The notes beneath the pieces were generated by a model, which was not told the DNA's origin, did not search any database, and saw only the letters and a list, made by a program, of their open reading frames with translations. Position numbers and translations under genes: made by a program. From NCBI GenBank assembly GCA_021323315.1, contig JAJTCQ010000001.1:37936-101935 (forward strand): DNA of 64,000 nt, written 5' to 3'. Below, one piece after another: positions 1 to 7,996 of this stretch (positions are counted from its first letter, which is position 1; the number at the start of each line of letters is the position of its first letter). Origin of the DNA: Gaiellaceae bacterium. Its GTDB lineage: Bacteria > Actinomycetota > Thermoleophilia > Gaiellales > Gaiellaceae.

Positions 1-2
1 AC

Positions 3-50
3 GCCGTCGATCGCCTGCTCGGCGAGTCCGAGCACCTCGGAGAGTCTTGA
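3..50 (+). CDS. 3' end of an upstream gene (partial, C-terminus only)
   Basis: An open frame enters from the left edge, reads AVDRLLGESEHLGES and stops at TGA 48-50. That stop overlaps the TTG start of rsmD (TTGA), the same coupled junction style used throughout this window. In many bacteria the gene before rsmD-coaD is recG, but 15 residues are too few to tell, so no name is given. Confidence 0.45.
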   Translation, partial: AVDRLLGESEHLGES

Positions 51-580
51 GGATCGTCGCCGGCTCGCGGCGAGGCCACCGGATCGCGGCACCGAAAGGC
101 GCAGTCACCCGTCCCACCAGCGACCGGGTGCGTGAGGCGCTGTTCTCGATCGTCGGGCAGGTCGATGGTGCGGCGGTCCTCGATCTGTTCGCAGGCTCCG
201 GCGCGCTGGGCCTCGAGGCGCTGTCGAGGGGCGCGGCCAGCTGCGTCTTCGTCGAGCGCGACCGCGAGGCGGCGCGCGTGATCCAGGCGAACCTCGAGAA
301 GCTTCGGCTTACGGGTGCGACCGTCGTGGCACGCGAGGTGGCGTCCGCGCTCCGCGACGACCGCTCGCGGGGACGTCGCTACGACCTCGTTGTCGCGGAT
401 CCACCGTACGAGGACTGGGAGACCCACGCCAAGACGCTCGGTGAGCTGTTGCCCGATGTGCTTGCCGACGACGCGCTCGTCGTCGTCGAGACCGCGGATC
501 GCGTCCAGCCGGAGCTCCCGCTCGATCTCGTCACCACACGCCGGTACGGTTCCGCGCGGGTTACGGTCTTCTCGCGATGA
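47..580 (+). CDS. rsmD: 16S rRNA (guanine966-N2)-methyltransferase RsmD
   Basis: Cytoplasmic SAM-dependent methyltransferase that modifies G966 of 16S rRNA during 30S assembly. The 177-aa product has the family's usual length. The N-terminus MRIVAGSRRGHRI is typical, motif I reads DLFAGSGALGLEALSRGA (about residues 46-63), and the catalytic DPPY motif lies in VADPPYED near residue 117. The start is TTG, overlapping the previous stop, with no good Shine-Dalgarno, so translational coupling is likely. Its stop overlaps the coaD start (ATGA), the usual rsmD-coaD pairing. Confidence 0.93.
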   Translation: MRIVAGSRRGHRIAAPKGAVTRPTSDRVREALFSIVGQVDGAAVLDLFAGSGALGLEALSRGAASCVFVERDREAARVIQANLEKLRLTGATVVAREVASALRDDRSRGRRYDLVVADPPYEDWETHAKTLGELLPDVLADDALVVVETADRVQPELPLDLVTTRRYGSARVTVFSR

Positions 581-1092
581 TCACCGCAATCTGCCCAGGC
601 AGCTACGACCCGGTCACGAACGGCCACGTCGACGTGATCAAGCGCGCCGCGGCGATCTTCGACCGCATCGTGATCGGCGTCGTCCGCGACCCGACGCACA
701 AGCAGACGCTGTTCAGTGTCGAGGAACGCGTGGCGTTCCTCGAGGACGCGCTCGGTTCCTGCGAGAACGTCGTCGTGGACGTCTTCTCCGAGCTGGTCGT
801 CGACTTCGCGCGCAAGCACGACGCGACGACGATGGTGAAGGGCCTGCGTGTCATCTCGGACTTCGAGTGGGAGTTCCAGATGAATCACCTGAACCGGCAG
901 CTCGCTCCCGAGATCGAGACGCTGTACGTCATGTCCAGCCCCCTGTACAGCTTCGTCTCGTCGAGCGGCGTCAAGGAAATCGCCTCCTTCGGCGGGAAGG
1001 TCGACGAGCTCGTCCCGGCCGCCGTCGCGCGACGTTTCACGGAGATCTATCCGGACGGGCGCCCAGGCGCTCCCGTCTCACCCTCCGAGTAG
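577..1092 (+). CDS. coaD: Phosphopantetheine adenylyltransferase
   Basis: Catalyses 4'-phosphopantetheine + ATP to dephospho-CoA, the penultimate step of CoA synthesis. The 171-aa product opens with ICPGSYDPVTNGHVDVI, the nucleotidyltransferase signature PGSFDPxTxGH, and has SSSGVKEIASFGG near the C-terminus, matching the family's second nucleotide-binding loop. It overlaps rsmD by ATGA, so the two are co-translated. It may feed cofactor to the acyl carrier protein encoded about 6.5 kb downstream; that link is only inference. Confidence 0.96.
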   Translation: MITAICPGSYDPVTNGHVDVIKRAAAIFDRIVIGVVRDPTHKQTLFSVEERVAFLEDALGSCENVVVDVFSELVVDFARKHDATTMVKGLRVISDFEWEFQMNHLNRQLAPEIETLYVMSSPLYSFVSSSGVKEIASFGGKVDELVPAAVARRFTEIYPDGRPGAPVSPSE

Positions 1093-1095
1093 ACT
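1090..1095 (+). promoter_or_regulatory. Putative -10 box TAGACT for the coiled-coil gene
   Basis: TAGACT overlaps the end of coaD (its stop is TAG) and lies 8 nt before ATG 1104, fitting the near-leaderless TAnnnT geometry seen before many genes in this window. Confidence 0.4.
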
Positions 1096-1103
1096 GGCCG
1101 CCC

Positions 1104-1628
1104 ATGGACGTACTCGTGCTCATCGACAGGCTCGACGACCTCGTGCACAACGCGAAGGCCGTGCCGCTGACCGATCAGGTCCGCCTCGATCGCGAGGAGA
1201 TCTACGAGATCCTCGACCAGATGCGGGCGACGATTCCCGAGGAGATCAAGCAGGCCCGCTGGATCGTCAAGGAGCGTCAGGAGATGCTCGCCGAGGCGAA
1301 ACGGGAGTGCGACCGGATCATCCAGGACGCCCGCGAGCAGGCCATGCGCGAGGCCTCGCAGACCGAGATCGTCAAGCTCGCCGAGAAGCAGGCCGATGAC
1401 ATCGTCGACGACGCCAAGCGGCGGGCGCGCGAGACGCGCCTCGAGATGGAGGACTGGGCCGATTCGATCCTCTCGACGCTCGAGCTGAACCTCGACAAGT
1501 TCCTCACCGCGGTGAAACGGGGCCGCGAACGACTGCACGAGCGCTCGCAGGAGACGGTCGTCGCCGGCGTCGGGCCAGAGCCACTCGAGCCGGTCGAGCC
1601 CGCTCCGGAGTTCGATCGCTTCAGCTGA
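1104..1628 (+). CDS. Coiled-coil protein (DivIVA / ATP-synthase-b-like)
   Basis: A 174-aa soluble protein that is almost entirely charged helix. It has a short N-terminal segment MDVLVLIDRLDDLVHNAK, then a long coiled coil rich in Glu, Arg and Ala (about residues 30-150), and a Pro/Glu-rich tail PEPLEPVEPAPEFD. Proteins of this shape next to coaD in Actinobacteria are often annotated as DivIVA-like or ATP synthase F0 subunit b-like; there is no membrane anchor here, so it is not a true F0 b subunit. The ORF track merges it with an out-of-frame extension; ATG 1104, 11 nt after the coaD stop, is the sensible start. Function unknown; a scaffold or cell-pole role is only a guess. Confidence 0.75.
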   Translation: MDVLVLIDRLDDLVHNAKAVPLTDQVRLDREEIYEILDQMRATIPEEIKQARWIVKERQEMLAEAKRECDRIIQDAREQAMREASQTEIVKLAEKQADDIVDDAKRRARETRLEMEDWADSILSTLELNLDKFLTAVKRGRERLHERSQETVVAGVGPEPLEPVEPAPEFDRFS

Positions 1629-1717
1629 GGTTTCCCCGCAGAGCGGGTATCAGCCGGCGCGGACACCGGCCCGGGAAAGGAAGCCGGCCGCCTGCTCCGA
1701 CTGAATCGGGTGACGTG

Positions 1718-2656
1718 CTACGCGGCCGCAGGCTCTGCGGCGAGCTCGCGGCACACGGCGAGCGCGGACTCGGTGAACGCTTCGGCTGCCGCGCTGCGAT
1801 GGCGGTCCGAGTGCCAGACGAGTCCGATCACCCGTGGCGGGATCCTCCCGTGGAGGTCGATCACCGCGACGCTCGCGTCGTCCTCGTCGACGGTCAGCTT
1901 CGGGGAGACGGCCAGGCCGACGCCCGCGCCGACGAGACCCTGCACCGTGCCGTTGTTGTCCGAGCGAAAGACGATGTTCGGCGAACGGCCGGTCGAGCTG
2001 AGCTGCGACTCGACGTGGTCCATCGCGCTGCAGTGGTTGAAGCCGATGATCGGGTGCAGGACGATCTCCTTCAGCGTCGGCGCGCGCTCGAGTGCCGCGA
2101 GCGGGGAGTCCGACGGAACCACGAGCACGTAGGGATCGTGGAGGAGCTCGACGGTCTCATACGGCCCAGCGGCAACCGGGAGCGTCCAGAACGTGACGTC
2201 GAGATCGCCGCGCTCGATCATCTCGAGGAGCTCGCTCTCGTCCTGCGACTCGCGGAGCACCATCTCGACCTGCGGATGGCTCTCGGAAAAACGGCGCAGG
2301 AGCCGCGGGATGATCTTCGCGCCGACGCTCTGGAACGTCCCGACACGGAGGCGTCCGGCGTCACCTGCCTCGAGCGCGCTCATGTCGGCCTTCGCCGCGA
2401 GCAGCCGCGCCTGGATCGCGTCTGCGTGCCGGAGGAGGATGCTGCCCGCTTCCGTCAGCGAGATAGGCCTTGGGCCGCCCGGCCGCTCGATCAGGCGGAG
2501 CCCGACGATGCGCTCGAGCGTCGCGATCTGCTGCGAGATCGCCGACTGCGTGTAGCCGAGCTTCTCGGCCGCCCTCCCGAAGGAGCCCTCGTCGGCGATT
2601 GCCTTGAGCGCGACCAGATGCCGAAGATCGAGCCCCAGCCAGCGATCAGCTTCCAT
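1718..2656 (-). CDS. LysR-family transcriptional regulator
   Basis: A 312-aa DNA-binding regulator. The N-terminal winged helix-turn-helix is clear: LDLRHLVALKAIADEGSFG then AAEKLGYTQSAISQQIATLE (about residues 10-45). The rest has the length and pattern of the periplasmic-binding-like effector domain (for example a VLRESQDESELLEMIERGDLDV segment). It is divergent from the DUF177 gene across a 67-bp spacer, so it may regulate itself and that neighbour, though housekeeping DUF177 is an unlikely target. Effector unknown. TACTTT lies exactly 6 nt upstream of the ATG on the minus strand. Confidence 0.9.
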   Translation of the reverse strand: MEADRWLGLDLRHLVALKAIADEGSFGRAAEKLGYTQSAISQQIATLERIVGLRLIERPGGPRPISLTEAGSILLRHADAIQARLLAAKADMSALEAGDAGRLRVGTFQSVGAKIIPRLLRRFSESHPQVEMVLRESQDESELLEMIERGDLDVTFWTLPVAAGPYETVELLHDPYVLVVPSDSPLAALERAPTLKEIVLHPIIGFNHCSAMDHVESQLSSTGRSPNIVFRSDNNGTVQGLVGAGVGLAVSPKLTVDEDDASVAVIDLHGRIPPRVIGLVWHSDRHRSAAAEAFTESALAVCRELAAEPAAA

Positions 2657-2662
2657 GATCGC

Positions 2663-2668
2663 AAAGTA
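2663..2668 (-). promoter_or_regulatory. -10 box TACTTT of the LysR gene (leaderless geometry)
   Basis: On the minus strand TACTTT is followed by 6 nt and then the ATG at 2656. That spacing puts the expected transcription start on or next to the start codon. Confidence 0.5.
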
Positions 2669-2711
2669 GCAGCTGAGCAGGCGGGCTAATAGTCATAGAG
2701 AGACCCTGCGG

Positions 2712-2717
2712 TACCCT
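2712..2717 (+). promoter_or_regulatory. -10 box TACCCT of the DUF177 gene (leaderless geometry)
   Basis: TACCCT, 6 nt, then GTG 2724. There is no Shine-Dalgarno before this GTG, which fits a leaderless message and helps choose the start. Confidence 0.5.
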
Positions 2718-2723
2718 CAGACG

Positions 2724-3245
2724 GTGACGACGACCGTTGATCTGAGAACGCTCCGTCTCCGCCCGGGCGAGGTGCGGAGGGAGACGCTCGACGTCGAGCT
2801 CGAGCCGTTCGTGCTGGGCGGGCAGCGCTACGAAGCGATGCCCGGAACGATCCCCGTCGAGCTGCAGCTGTCGCAGGCCTCCGGCGCGACGGTCTTCGAC
2901 GTGCAGCTCGACGTCCATTTGAACGGTCCCTGCATGCGCTGCCTCGGGTTCGCCGAGGTCGAGCGCCACGTCCGTGCGCGCGAATTCCACGACTTCGACG
3001 CGCCGGCCTCCGACGAGCTCCACTCCGACTACGTCGTCGACGACCACCTGCAATTGAGTGCGTGGGCGCGGGATGCGGTTGCTCTCGAGCTTCCCGAGCA
3101 GATCCTCTGCCGTGAGGACTGCGCCGGGCTCTGCCCGGTCTGCGGGAAGGATTTGAACGAGGAGCCCCACGAGCACCTCGAGCGCGACCCGGACCCTCGT
3201 TGGGCGGCGCTGCAAGGTCTGCTGCAGGACGAGGACGTCCGCTAG
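2724..3245 (+). CDS. DUF177 / YceD-family protein (large-subunit rRNA accumulation)
   Basis: A 173-aa protein with the conserved DUF177 core: GPCMRCLGFAEV (about residues 70-82) and the C-terminal LCREDCAGLCPVCGKDLNEE (about residues 128-148), whose cysteines suggest a metal site. E. coli YceD and plant homologues are needed for 23S rRNA accumulation. The gene normally sits directly before rpmF; here it is separated from rpmF by about 3 kb containing two unrelated genes, one on the opposite strand. Start GTG 2724 is chosen because a -10 box lies 6 nt before it. Confidence 0.88.
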   Translation: MTTTVDLRTLRLRPGEVRRETLDVELEPFVLGGQRYEAMPGTIPVELQLSQASGATVFDVQLDVHLNGPCMRCLGFAEVERHVRAREFHDFDAPASDELHSDYVVDDHLQLSAWARDAVALELPEQILCREDCAGLCPVCGKDLNEEPHEHLERDPDPRWAALQGLLQDEDVR

Positions 3246-3283
3246 CGCGACGCCCTCGTCGCAAGAGCCCTGATCCTGTCAAC

Positions 3284-3317
3284 GATCCGGGTATCCGCTG
3301 CCGCGGACACCCGGATC
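3284..3317. terminator. Bidirectional hairpin terminator between convergent genes
   Basis: GATCCGGGT-at-CCGC, loop TGCC, GCGG-ac-ACCCGGATC forms a 13-bp stem with one 2x2 internal mismatch. It lies between the stops of DUF177 (+) and the Ig-like gene (-) and can serve both. A second GC-rich hairpin (CCGGCC...GGCCGG) follows near 3330-3350. Confidence 0.6.
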
Positions 3318-3369
3318 GCAGATCCCTGAAGCCGGCCGACTTCCGGCCGGGCGCGGTGGAGCTCGACCT

Positions 3370-4488
3370 CTAGCTCGCCAAGCGCACCTGCACGAGGCGG
3401 TAGCCGGCGATGCCGCCCAGGCCGGGATCCCCTGAGCGATACACCTTCACGAAGAACTGGACGTTGTAGCCCCGCCGCGGCTTCGGGAAGTTCCCGTTCG
3501 GCGCGAGCTGGTACGTGACCCAGCCGTCGGTCGTGGTGACCTGCCGGTCGCCGCCGGTCGTGACGCGCGGCGTCGACCGCACGAAGACGAGCGCGTCCCG
3601 GATCACGAACCCGCGCGTGTCCTTCGCGCGCACGCGCACCGTGAGCACCCGCGTACGGCCCGTTACCGGGTTCGGCGAGAACTGCACCTGCGAGACGATC
3701 AGCCGGTGGTTCGACGGCACGCTCACCGCCGGGATCGAGTACTCGCCGCTCGGCAACTTGATCGCCCCGGCAGGTAGGGGCTCCGTCACGACGGCGGACT
3801 CCGTCGAGATCATCGTCACGCTGCCAAGCGAGTTCCGCGCCGTCACGTTGAACCGCAGCTTCCGGCCGACGTCGCTCTGGCCGACCCGGTAGTTCCGGGA
3901 CGTCCCGCCGGCAATCGACGCACACTCGCCGCCGGCCGAGTTGCAGCGCAGCCAGCGGTAGGCGAACGAGATCGGCGACGCACCCGTCCAGGTCCCCGGT
4001 TCGGCCGTGACGACCTGGCCCACGAGCGTCGATCCTCGCGGCCACGGGACGGCGGTGTTCACGGGCGGCCCGGCGACCGGGGCCGTCGGATTCGAAGCGG
4101 CGACGCGCGATCCGTCCGCGTTGGTCGCGGTGACGCGCACCCGCATCCGGAAGCCGACGTCGCTCCGTCCGAGCCGGTGGTCGCGGCGCGTCGCGCCGGA
4201 GACGATGGTGCAGTCGCCTCCGTCGGACCGACCGCCGTCCGCTCCGCAGCGCAGCCACTGGTAGGCGTATGAGATCGGTCGGGTACCGGTCCACGAACCG
4301 GGCGACGCAGTCAACGTGCGGCCTTGCTCGGCGCGGCCGCTGATCGTCGGCTCGGCGGTGTTCGACGGTGGTGCGGTCGGCGCCGCAACGCCCTCGCCCG
4401 ACGGGACCACGAGCGCGCAGATCGCGACGAGCGCGAGCAGGACGACTCCCCCGATGATCCAGCGATCCGATCGTGTTCTCAGAGACAT
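3370..4488 (-). CDS. Secreted or membrane-anchored protein with two Ig-like repeats
   Basis: A 372-aa exported protein. The N-terminus MSLRTRSDRWIIGG followed by a hydrophobic stretch VVLLALVAICALVV is a signal anchor. Two homologous repeats follow, each with PxxxGxxxxGxxLTAxPGxWTGxxPISxAYxWLRC, a short loop and a second Cys, then DVGxxxRxxVTAxNxxG (about residues 42-130 and 140-235). These are Ig-like modules common in Thermoleophilia surface proteins. The C-terminal third is beta-rich with a conserved-looking LSxRVRAKDTRGFVIRDALVFV-type segment. Shine-Dalgarno AAGGAGG precedes the ATG. Likely a cell-surface protein; ligand unknown. It interrupts the usual DUF177-rpmF pair. Confidence 0.8.
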   Translation of the reverse strand: MSLRTRSDRWIIGGVVLLALVAICALVVPSGEGVAAPTAPPSNTAEPTISGRAEQGRTLTASPGSWTGTRPISYAYQWLRCGADGGRSDGGDCTIVSGATRRDHRLGRSDVGFRMRVRVTATNADGSRVAASNPTAPVAGPPVNTAVPWPRGSTLVGQVVTAEPGTWTGASPISFAYRWLRCNSAGGECASIAGGTSRNYRVGQSDVGRKLRFNVTARNSLGSVTMISTESAVVTEPLPAGAIKLPSGEYSIPAVSVPSNHRLIVSQVQFSPNPVTGRTRVLTVRVRAKDTRGFVIRDALVFVRSTPRVTTGGDRQVTTTDGWVTYQLAPNGNFPKPRRGYNVQFFVKVYRSGDPGLGGIAGYRLVQVRLAS

Positions 4489-4701
4489 GACCCCTCCTTG
4501 GTCGTCAGGGTTATGACGCGCCGGAGGGGTCGCCGCCGCGAACTCTTGCGGATCTCTTACAGCGCCTTACATGGCGCTTACCGGGTCGTCTACGATGCCC
4601 GGGCGGCCCTGCAGGGCGCCACCATGACGGACTGACGACTCCATTCCCGATCTCGCGTGCGCCGCCCGGCGTGCGCTCGTCCACGGTCTCGGAGGTCGTC
4701 C

Positions 4702-6285
4702 ATGCGAGTGCAACTCGCGGGCGTCGGCAAGCACCACGGCGCCCAGGCCATTCTCGATCAGGTCACGCTCACCATCGGGGAGGGGGCGCGCGTTGGCCTG
4801 GTCGGGCCGAACGGCGTGGGCAAGACCACGCTGCTGCGGATCGTCGTCGGTCACGAGCTGCCGGACACGGGGACGGTCGTGCGCGCGCCCGAGCGGGCGG
4901 CCATCGGCTACCTGGCGCAGGAGCGCGTGTCGGAGCGCGGTGTCTCGATTCTCGCCTGGCTCTCCCGTCAGGCCGGGATCGACCACGCGGAGAGGGAGCT
5001 CGAGGAGTCTGCGCACGCTCTCGCGGACGGGCATGCGGCGGGCGACCGCTACGCGGCCGCACTCGACCGCCTCGTGGCGCTCGGGGCCAGGAGCTTCACG
5101 GCGCGCGCACGCACGACCTGCGCCGAGCTCGGCCTCGGATTCGATCTCGACCGCGCCCTCGTGGGTCTGTCCGGCGGCGAGGCGTCGCGCGTGGCGCTCG
5201 CGGCGATCCTGCTCTCACGCTTCGACCTGCTGCTCCTCGACGAGCCGACGAACGACCTGGACTTCGACGGGCTGGACCGGCTCGAGCGCTTCCTCGGCTC
5301 GTATCGCGGCGCGCTGGTGGTCGTGTCGCACGACCGCGAGTTCCTGGATCGCACGGTCGACCGCATCGCGTCGATCGAGGCAGACACGCATCGCGTACGT
5401 GAGTGGACCGGAGGCTTCAGCGAGTACGAGGCCGCGCGCGACACGGAGCGCGCGGCGGCCCTGGCCGACTACGAGCAGGGGCAGCTGCGACGCAAGGAGC
5501 TCACACGGCTCCTGAGCACGCGGCGCACCGAGGCACGTGGCAAGGGCGCGTCCCTCGGGGACAAGACCGGGGGCCAGGATCGGCGCGCCACCCACGCGCT
5601 GCAGACGAAGGTGCGCCAGGCCGAGCGGCTCCTCGAGCGCAACGAGTTGCCGCCGAAGCCGTTCGAGCCGTGGGAGCTCGAACTGACGCTTCCGTCTGAG
5701 CGCCCCTCCGACGTGGTGTTGCAGCTCGCGGACGCGGTCGCCGAGCGGGGCACGTTTCGTTTCGGTCCCGTCGATCTCGATCTCGCCCCGCGCGAGCGGT
5801 TGTCGATCGTCGGGCCGAACGGCGCCGGGAAGTCGACGCTGCTCCGGCTCGTCCTCGACGGCGCGGGCCTCGTCGGCGGACGCCGCGTGGTGGGCAGACG
5901 GACCGTGATCGGCGCGATCGGCCAGGAGCGCGACGCGTACTCCGGCGGGGCTCCGCTCGTCGACGAGCTGATGACGCGATCCGGTCTCGCGCGGGTGGAG
6001 GCTCGCACACTGCTCGCCAAGTTCGGGCTCCGCGCAGAGCACATCGGTCGTGCGTGCGCGTCGCTGTCGCCCGGAGAGCGGACGCGAGCGCACCTCGCGG
6101 AGCTCCAGGCCCGCGGCGTGAACCTGCTCGTCCTCGACGAGCCGACGAACCACCTCGATCTCGAGGCCGTCGAGCAGCTCGAAAGTGCGCTCGTGGACTA
6201 CGAAGGGACCCTCGTGGTGGTCTCGCACGACCGCCGTTTTCTGGAGCGGATCGCGCCGACCAAAGAGCTCCCGCTGCCGCTATAG
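4702..6285 (+). CDS. ABC-F family ATPase (ribosome-associated type)
   Basis: A 527-aa soluble protein with two ABC ATPase domains and no membrane segment, hence ABC-F (translation factor/ribosome-protection type) rather than a transporter. Domain 1: Walker A GPNGVGKTTLL (about residue 35), signature LSGGEASRVALA, Walker B LLLLDEPTNDLDFDGLDRLE. A charged linker follows (about 240-320), then domain 2: Walker A GPNGAGKSTLL, signature LSPGERTRAHLA, Walker B LLVLDEPTNHLDLEAVEQLE. The ATG at 4702 is chosen over the track's 4657 because GGAGG lies 6 nt upstream. It ends 13 nt before rpmF. It could be a housekeeping EttA/Uup relative or an antibiotic-resistance factor; the sequence does not decide. 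Confidence 0.9.
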   Translation: MRVQLAGVGKHHGAQAILDQVTLTIGEGARVGLVGPNGVGKTTLLRIVVGHELPDTGTVVRAPERAAIGYLAQERVSERGVSILAWLSRQAGIDHAERELEESAHALADGHAAGDRYAAALDRLVALGARSFTARARTTCAELGLGFDLDRALVGLSGGEASRVALAAILLSRFDLLLLDEPTNDLDFDGLDRLERFLGSYRGALVVVSHDREFLDRTVDRIASIEADTHRVREWTGGFSEYEAARDTERAAALADYEQGQLRRKELTRLLSTRRTEARGKGASLGDKTGGQDRRATHALQTKVRQAERLLERNELPPKPFEPWELELTLPSERPSDVVLQLADAVAERGTFRFGPVDLDLAPRERLSIVGPNGAGKSTLLRLVLDGAGLVGGRRVVGRRTVIGAIGQERDAYSGGAPLVDELMTRSGLARVEARTLLAKFGLRAEHIGRACASLSPGERTRAHLAELQARGVNLLVLDEPTNHLDLEAVEQLESALVDYEGTLVVVSHDRRFLERIAPTKELPLPL

Positions 6286-6286
6286 T
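6281..6286 (+). promoter_or_regulatory. -10 box TATAGT for rpmF
   Basis: TATAGT, the closest match to the sigma-70 -10 consensus in this region, overlaps the stop codon of the ABC-F gene and lies 12 nt before ATG 6299. This would give rpmF-plsX their own promoter after the insertion that separated them from DUF177. Confidence 0.5.
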
Positions 6287-6298
6287 GCCCAGCCGCTC

Positions 6299-6487
6299 AT
6301 GGCCGTTCCGAAGCGAAAGACATCGAGGTCGCGCCGCGACAAGCGTCGCGCCCAGCACGGGATCTCCGCGCCGCACCTCCAGGTCTGCCCGACGTGCAAG
6401 CAGCCGAAGCGGACGCACCGCGTCTGCCCGACCTGCAAGACGTACAGGGGCCGGGACGTCGAGCCGCTCCGCCTCGACGCGCCGTAG
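6299..6487 (+). CDS. rpmF: 50S ribosomal protein L32
   Basis: A 62-aa basic protein of normal L32 length. It begins MAVPKRKTSRSRRDKRRAQH, the L32 hallmark, and contains a four-cysteine zinc ribbon VCPTCKQPKR...VCPTCKTYRG (zinc-type paralogue, not the zinc-free form). Found within a longer ORF in the track; ATG 6299 is the real start. It is followed 11 nt later by plsX, the usual rpmF-plsX pair. Confidence 0.96.
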   Translation: MAVPKRKTSRSRRDKRRAQHGISAPHLQVCPTCKQPKRTHRVCPTCKTYRGRDVEPLRLDAP

Positions 6488-6498
6488 ATACTCCGCGG

Positions 6499-7506
6499 AT
6501 GATCCGCGTCGCAGTCGACGCTTTGGGCGGAGATCGCGCGCCCGACGAGATCGTCGCCGGCGCGGTCGACGCTGCCTCCGCCGAGATCCAGCCCCTCCTC
6601 GTCGGGCCGCCGAGCCTCGATGGGCACGGCCTGCCGCTTATCGCGGCCCCAGAGACGATCGACATGGACGAGCACGCCGTGTACGCCGTCCGCGCCAAGC
6701 CGGACTCCTCGCTGGTGCGGGCTGCTCGCGCGGTCGCGGACCGGGATGCGGACGCAGTCGTCTCGGCAGGGAACACCGGCGCGATGCTCGCCGCGTCGCT
6801 TCTCCACATCCGCCGGCTGCCGGGCGTCTACCGCCCCGCCATCGCGATCGTGATCCCGACGAAGGTCGGCCGTAGTGTGCTCATCGACGCGGGGGCGAAC
6901 GCCGACGGGCGTCCCGAGCACCTCGTCCAGTTCGCACACATGGGCGCGGTGTTCGCGGAGGAGATCCTGGAGATCAGCGATCCCGAGGTGCGGCTCCTCT
7001 CCATCGGCGAAGAGCCCGAGAAGGGCAACCAGCTCACGCTCGAGGCACACGAGCTCCTGCGCGGGGCCGACCACCTCCGGTTCGGCGGGAACACCGAAGG
7101 ACGGACACTGCTCGAGGGCGACGCGGACGTGATCGTCACGGACGGCTTCACCGGCAACGTGGCGCTCAAGACGATCGAGGGAACGGTCAAGAGCCTGCTC
7201 GACGCACTCCGCTCCGAGCTCGAGTCGTCCACACGTGGGAAGCTTGGTGGCGCGCTCATCCGACCCGCCGCACGAGGGATCCGTTCACGCCTGGATCCGG
7301 AGACGTACGGGGGCGGCTACCTCCTCGGGCTCAACGGGCTCGTCGTCATCGCACACGGCTCCAGCTCACGCGTCGCCATCGCGAACGCGATCCGCCACGC
7401 CGCCCGTGGAGTGGAGCACGACGTCGTGGGCCGCCTGCAGCACCGACTTACGACCTATGCGGCAGCTGCTCGCGTTTCAGCCGGTGACGGAAACACCGCG
7501 TTGTAG
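6499..7506 (+). CDS. plsX: Phosphate acyltransferase PlsX
   Basis: Converts acyl-ACP to acyl-phosphate for phospholipid synthesis; soluble, peripheral to membrane. The 335-aa product starts MIRVAVDALGGDRAPDEIV (the family has MDxMGGDxxP) and carries VSAGNTGAMLAASLLHIRRL and VTDGFTGNVALKTIEG, both conserved in PlsX. The track's start at 6394 would overlap rpmF; ATG 6499 fits. Followed by acpP after 150 nt, consistent with the fatty-acid/phospholipid context. Confidence 0.95.
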   Translation: MIRVAVDALGGDRAPDEIVAGAVDAASAEIQPLLVGPPSLDGHGLPLIAAPETIDMDEHAVYAVRAKPDSSLVRAARAVADRDADAVVSAGNTGAMLAASLLHIRRLPGVYRPAIAIVIPTKVGRSVLIDAGANADGRPEHLVQFAHMGAVFAEEILEISDPEVRLLSIGEEPEKGNQLTLEAHELLRGADHLRFGGNTEGRTLLEGDADVIVTDGFTGNVALKTIEGTVKSLLDALRSELESSTRGKLGGALIRPAARGIRSRLDPETYGGGYLLGLNGLVVIAHGSSSRVAIANAIRHAARGVEHDVVGRLQHRLTTYAAAARVSAGDGNTAL

Positions 7507-7511
7507 GCCGT

Positions 7512-7530
7512 AGGCCGACTCTGCCGGCCT
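7512..7530 (+). terminator. Possible weak hairpin after plsX
   Basis: AGGCCG-actctgc-CGGCCT forms a 6-bp stem 6 nt after the plsX stop, without a U-tract. It may be a weak terminator or mRNA end. The remainder of this 150-nt gap holds a possible degenerate copy of the dispersed repeat (7531-7600) and the acpP promoter (TAGCAT at 7606-7611). Confidence 0.3.
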
Positions 7531-7656
7531 GGAGGTTCGTCGCCTGCTTGCGGTGCCGCTGTGGCGACGCAGGGGCGCGAACCTAGGTTTCCGCCACGAC
7601 TCTGTTAGCATCGGCGCGCTCCACGACCCCGACGGTAGAGAGGTGAGATTTCAGGA

Positions 7657-7905
7657 ATGGCGACTTCGCGTGAGGAGATCCTCGAGCAGGTCAAGGGCGC
7701 GCTGAGCGAGAAGCTCGGCATCGACGAGACCGAGATCACTGAAGAGGCGTCCTTCGAGGAGGATCTGGGGGCCGACTCGCTCGATCTCGTCGAGGTCGTC
7801 ATGGACCTCGAGGACCAGTTCGGGCTCAAGATCCCTGACGAGGACGCTCGAGAGCTCACGACCGTCGGCAAGGCGATCGACTACGTCATCGCGCACCAGG
7901 GCTGA
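7657..7905 (+). CDS. acpP: Acyl carrier protein
   Basis: An 82-aa acidic protein carrying growing acyl chains on a phosphopantetheine arm. The attachment serine lies in GADSLDLVEVVMDLEDQF (Ser about residue 40), the canonical DSL motif. Helical acidic composition and length are standard. Upstream AGAGGTGAG provides a ribosome-binding site and TAGCAT at 7606 a plausible -10. The next gene is rnc, the usual acpP-rnc order (fabF absent between them). Confidence 0.97.
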   Translation: MATSREEILEQVKGALSEKLGIDETEITEEASFEEDLGADSLDLVEVVMDLEDQFGLKIPDEDARELTTVGKAIDYVIAHQG

Positions 7906-7996
7906 CCTCGACCCGACCGGGTCGGACGCCGGCGAAGGCGGGTCGGCCCAGCTCGGTCGCCTGATCTCGAGGCTTCCTCCGGTTCGTCTCGAGCAG

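Noticed and set aside
1629-1717. Terminator between the coiled-coil gene and LysR
   Set aside because: Only a 5-bp stem (GCCGG...CCGGC) could be found, too weak to call.
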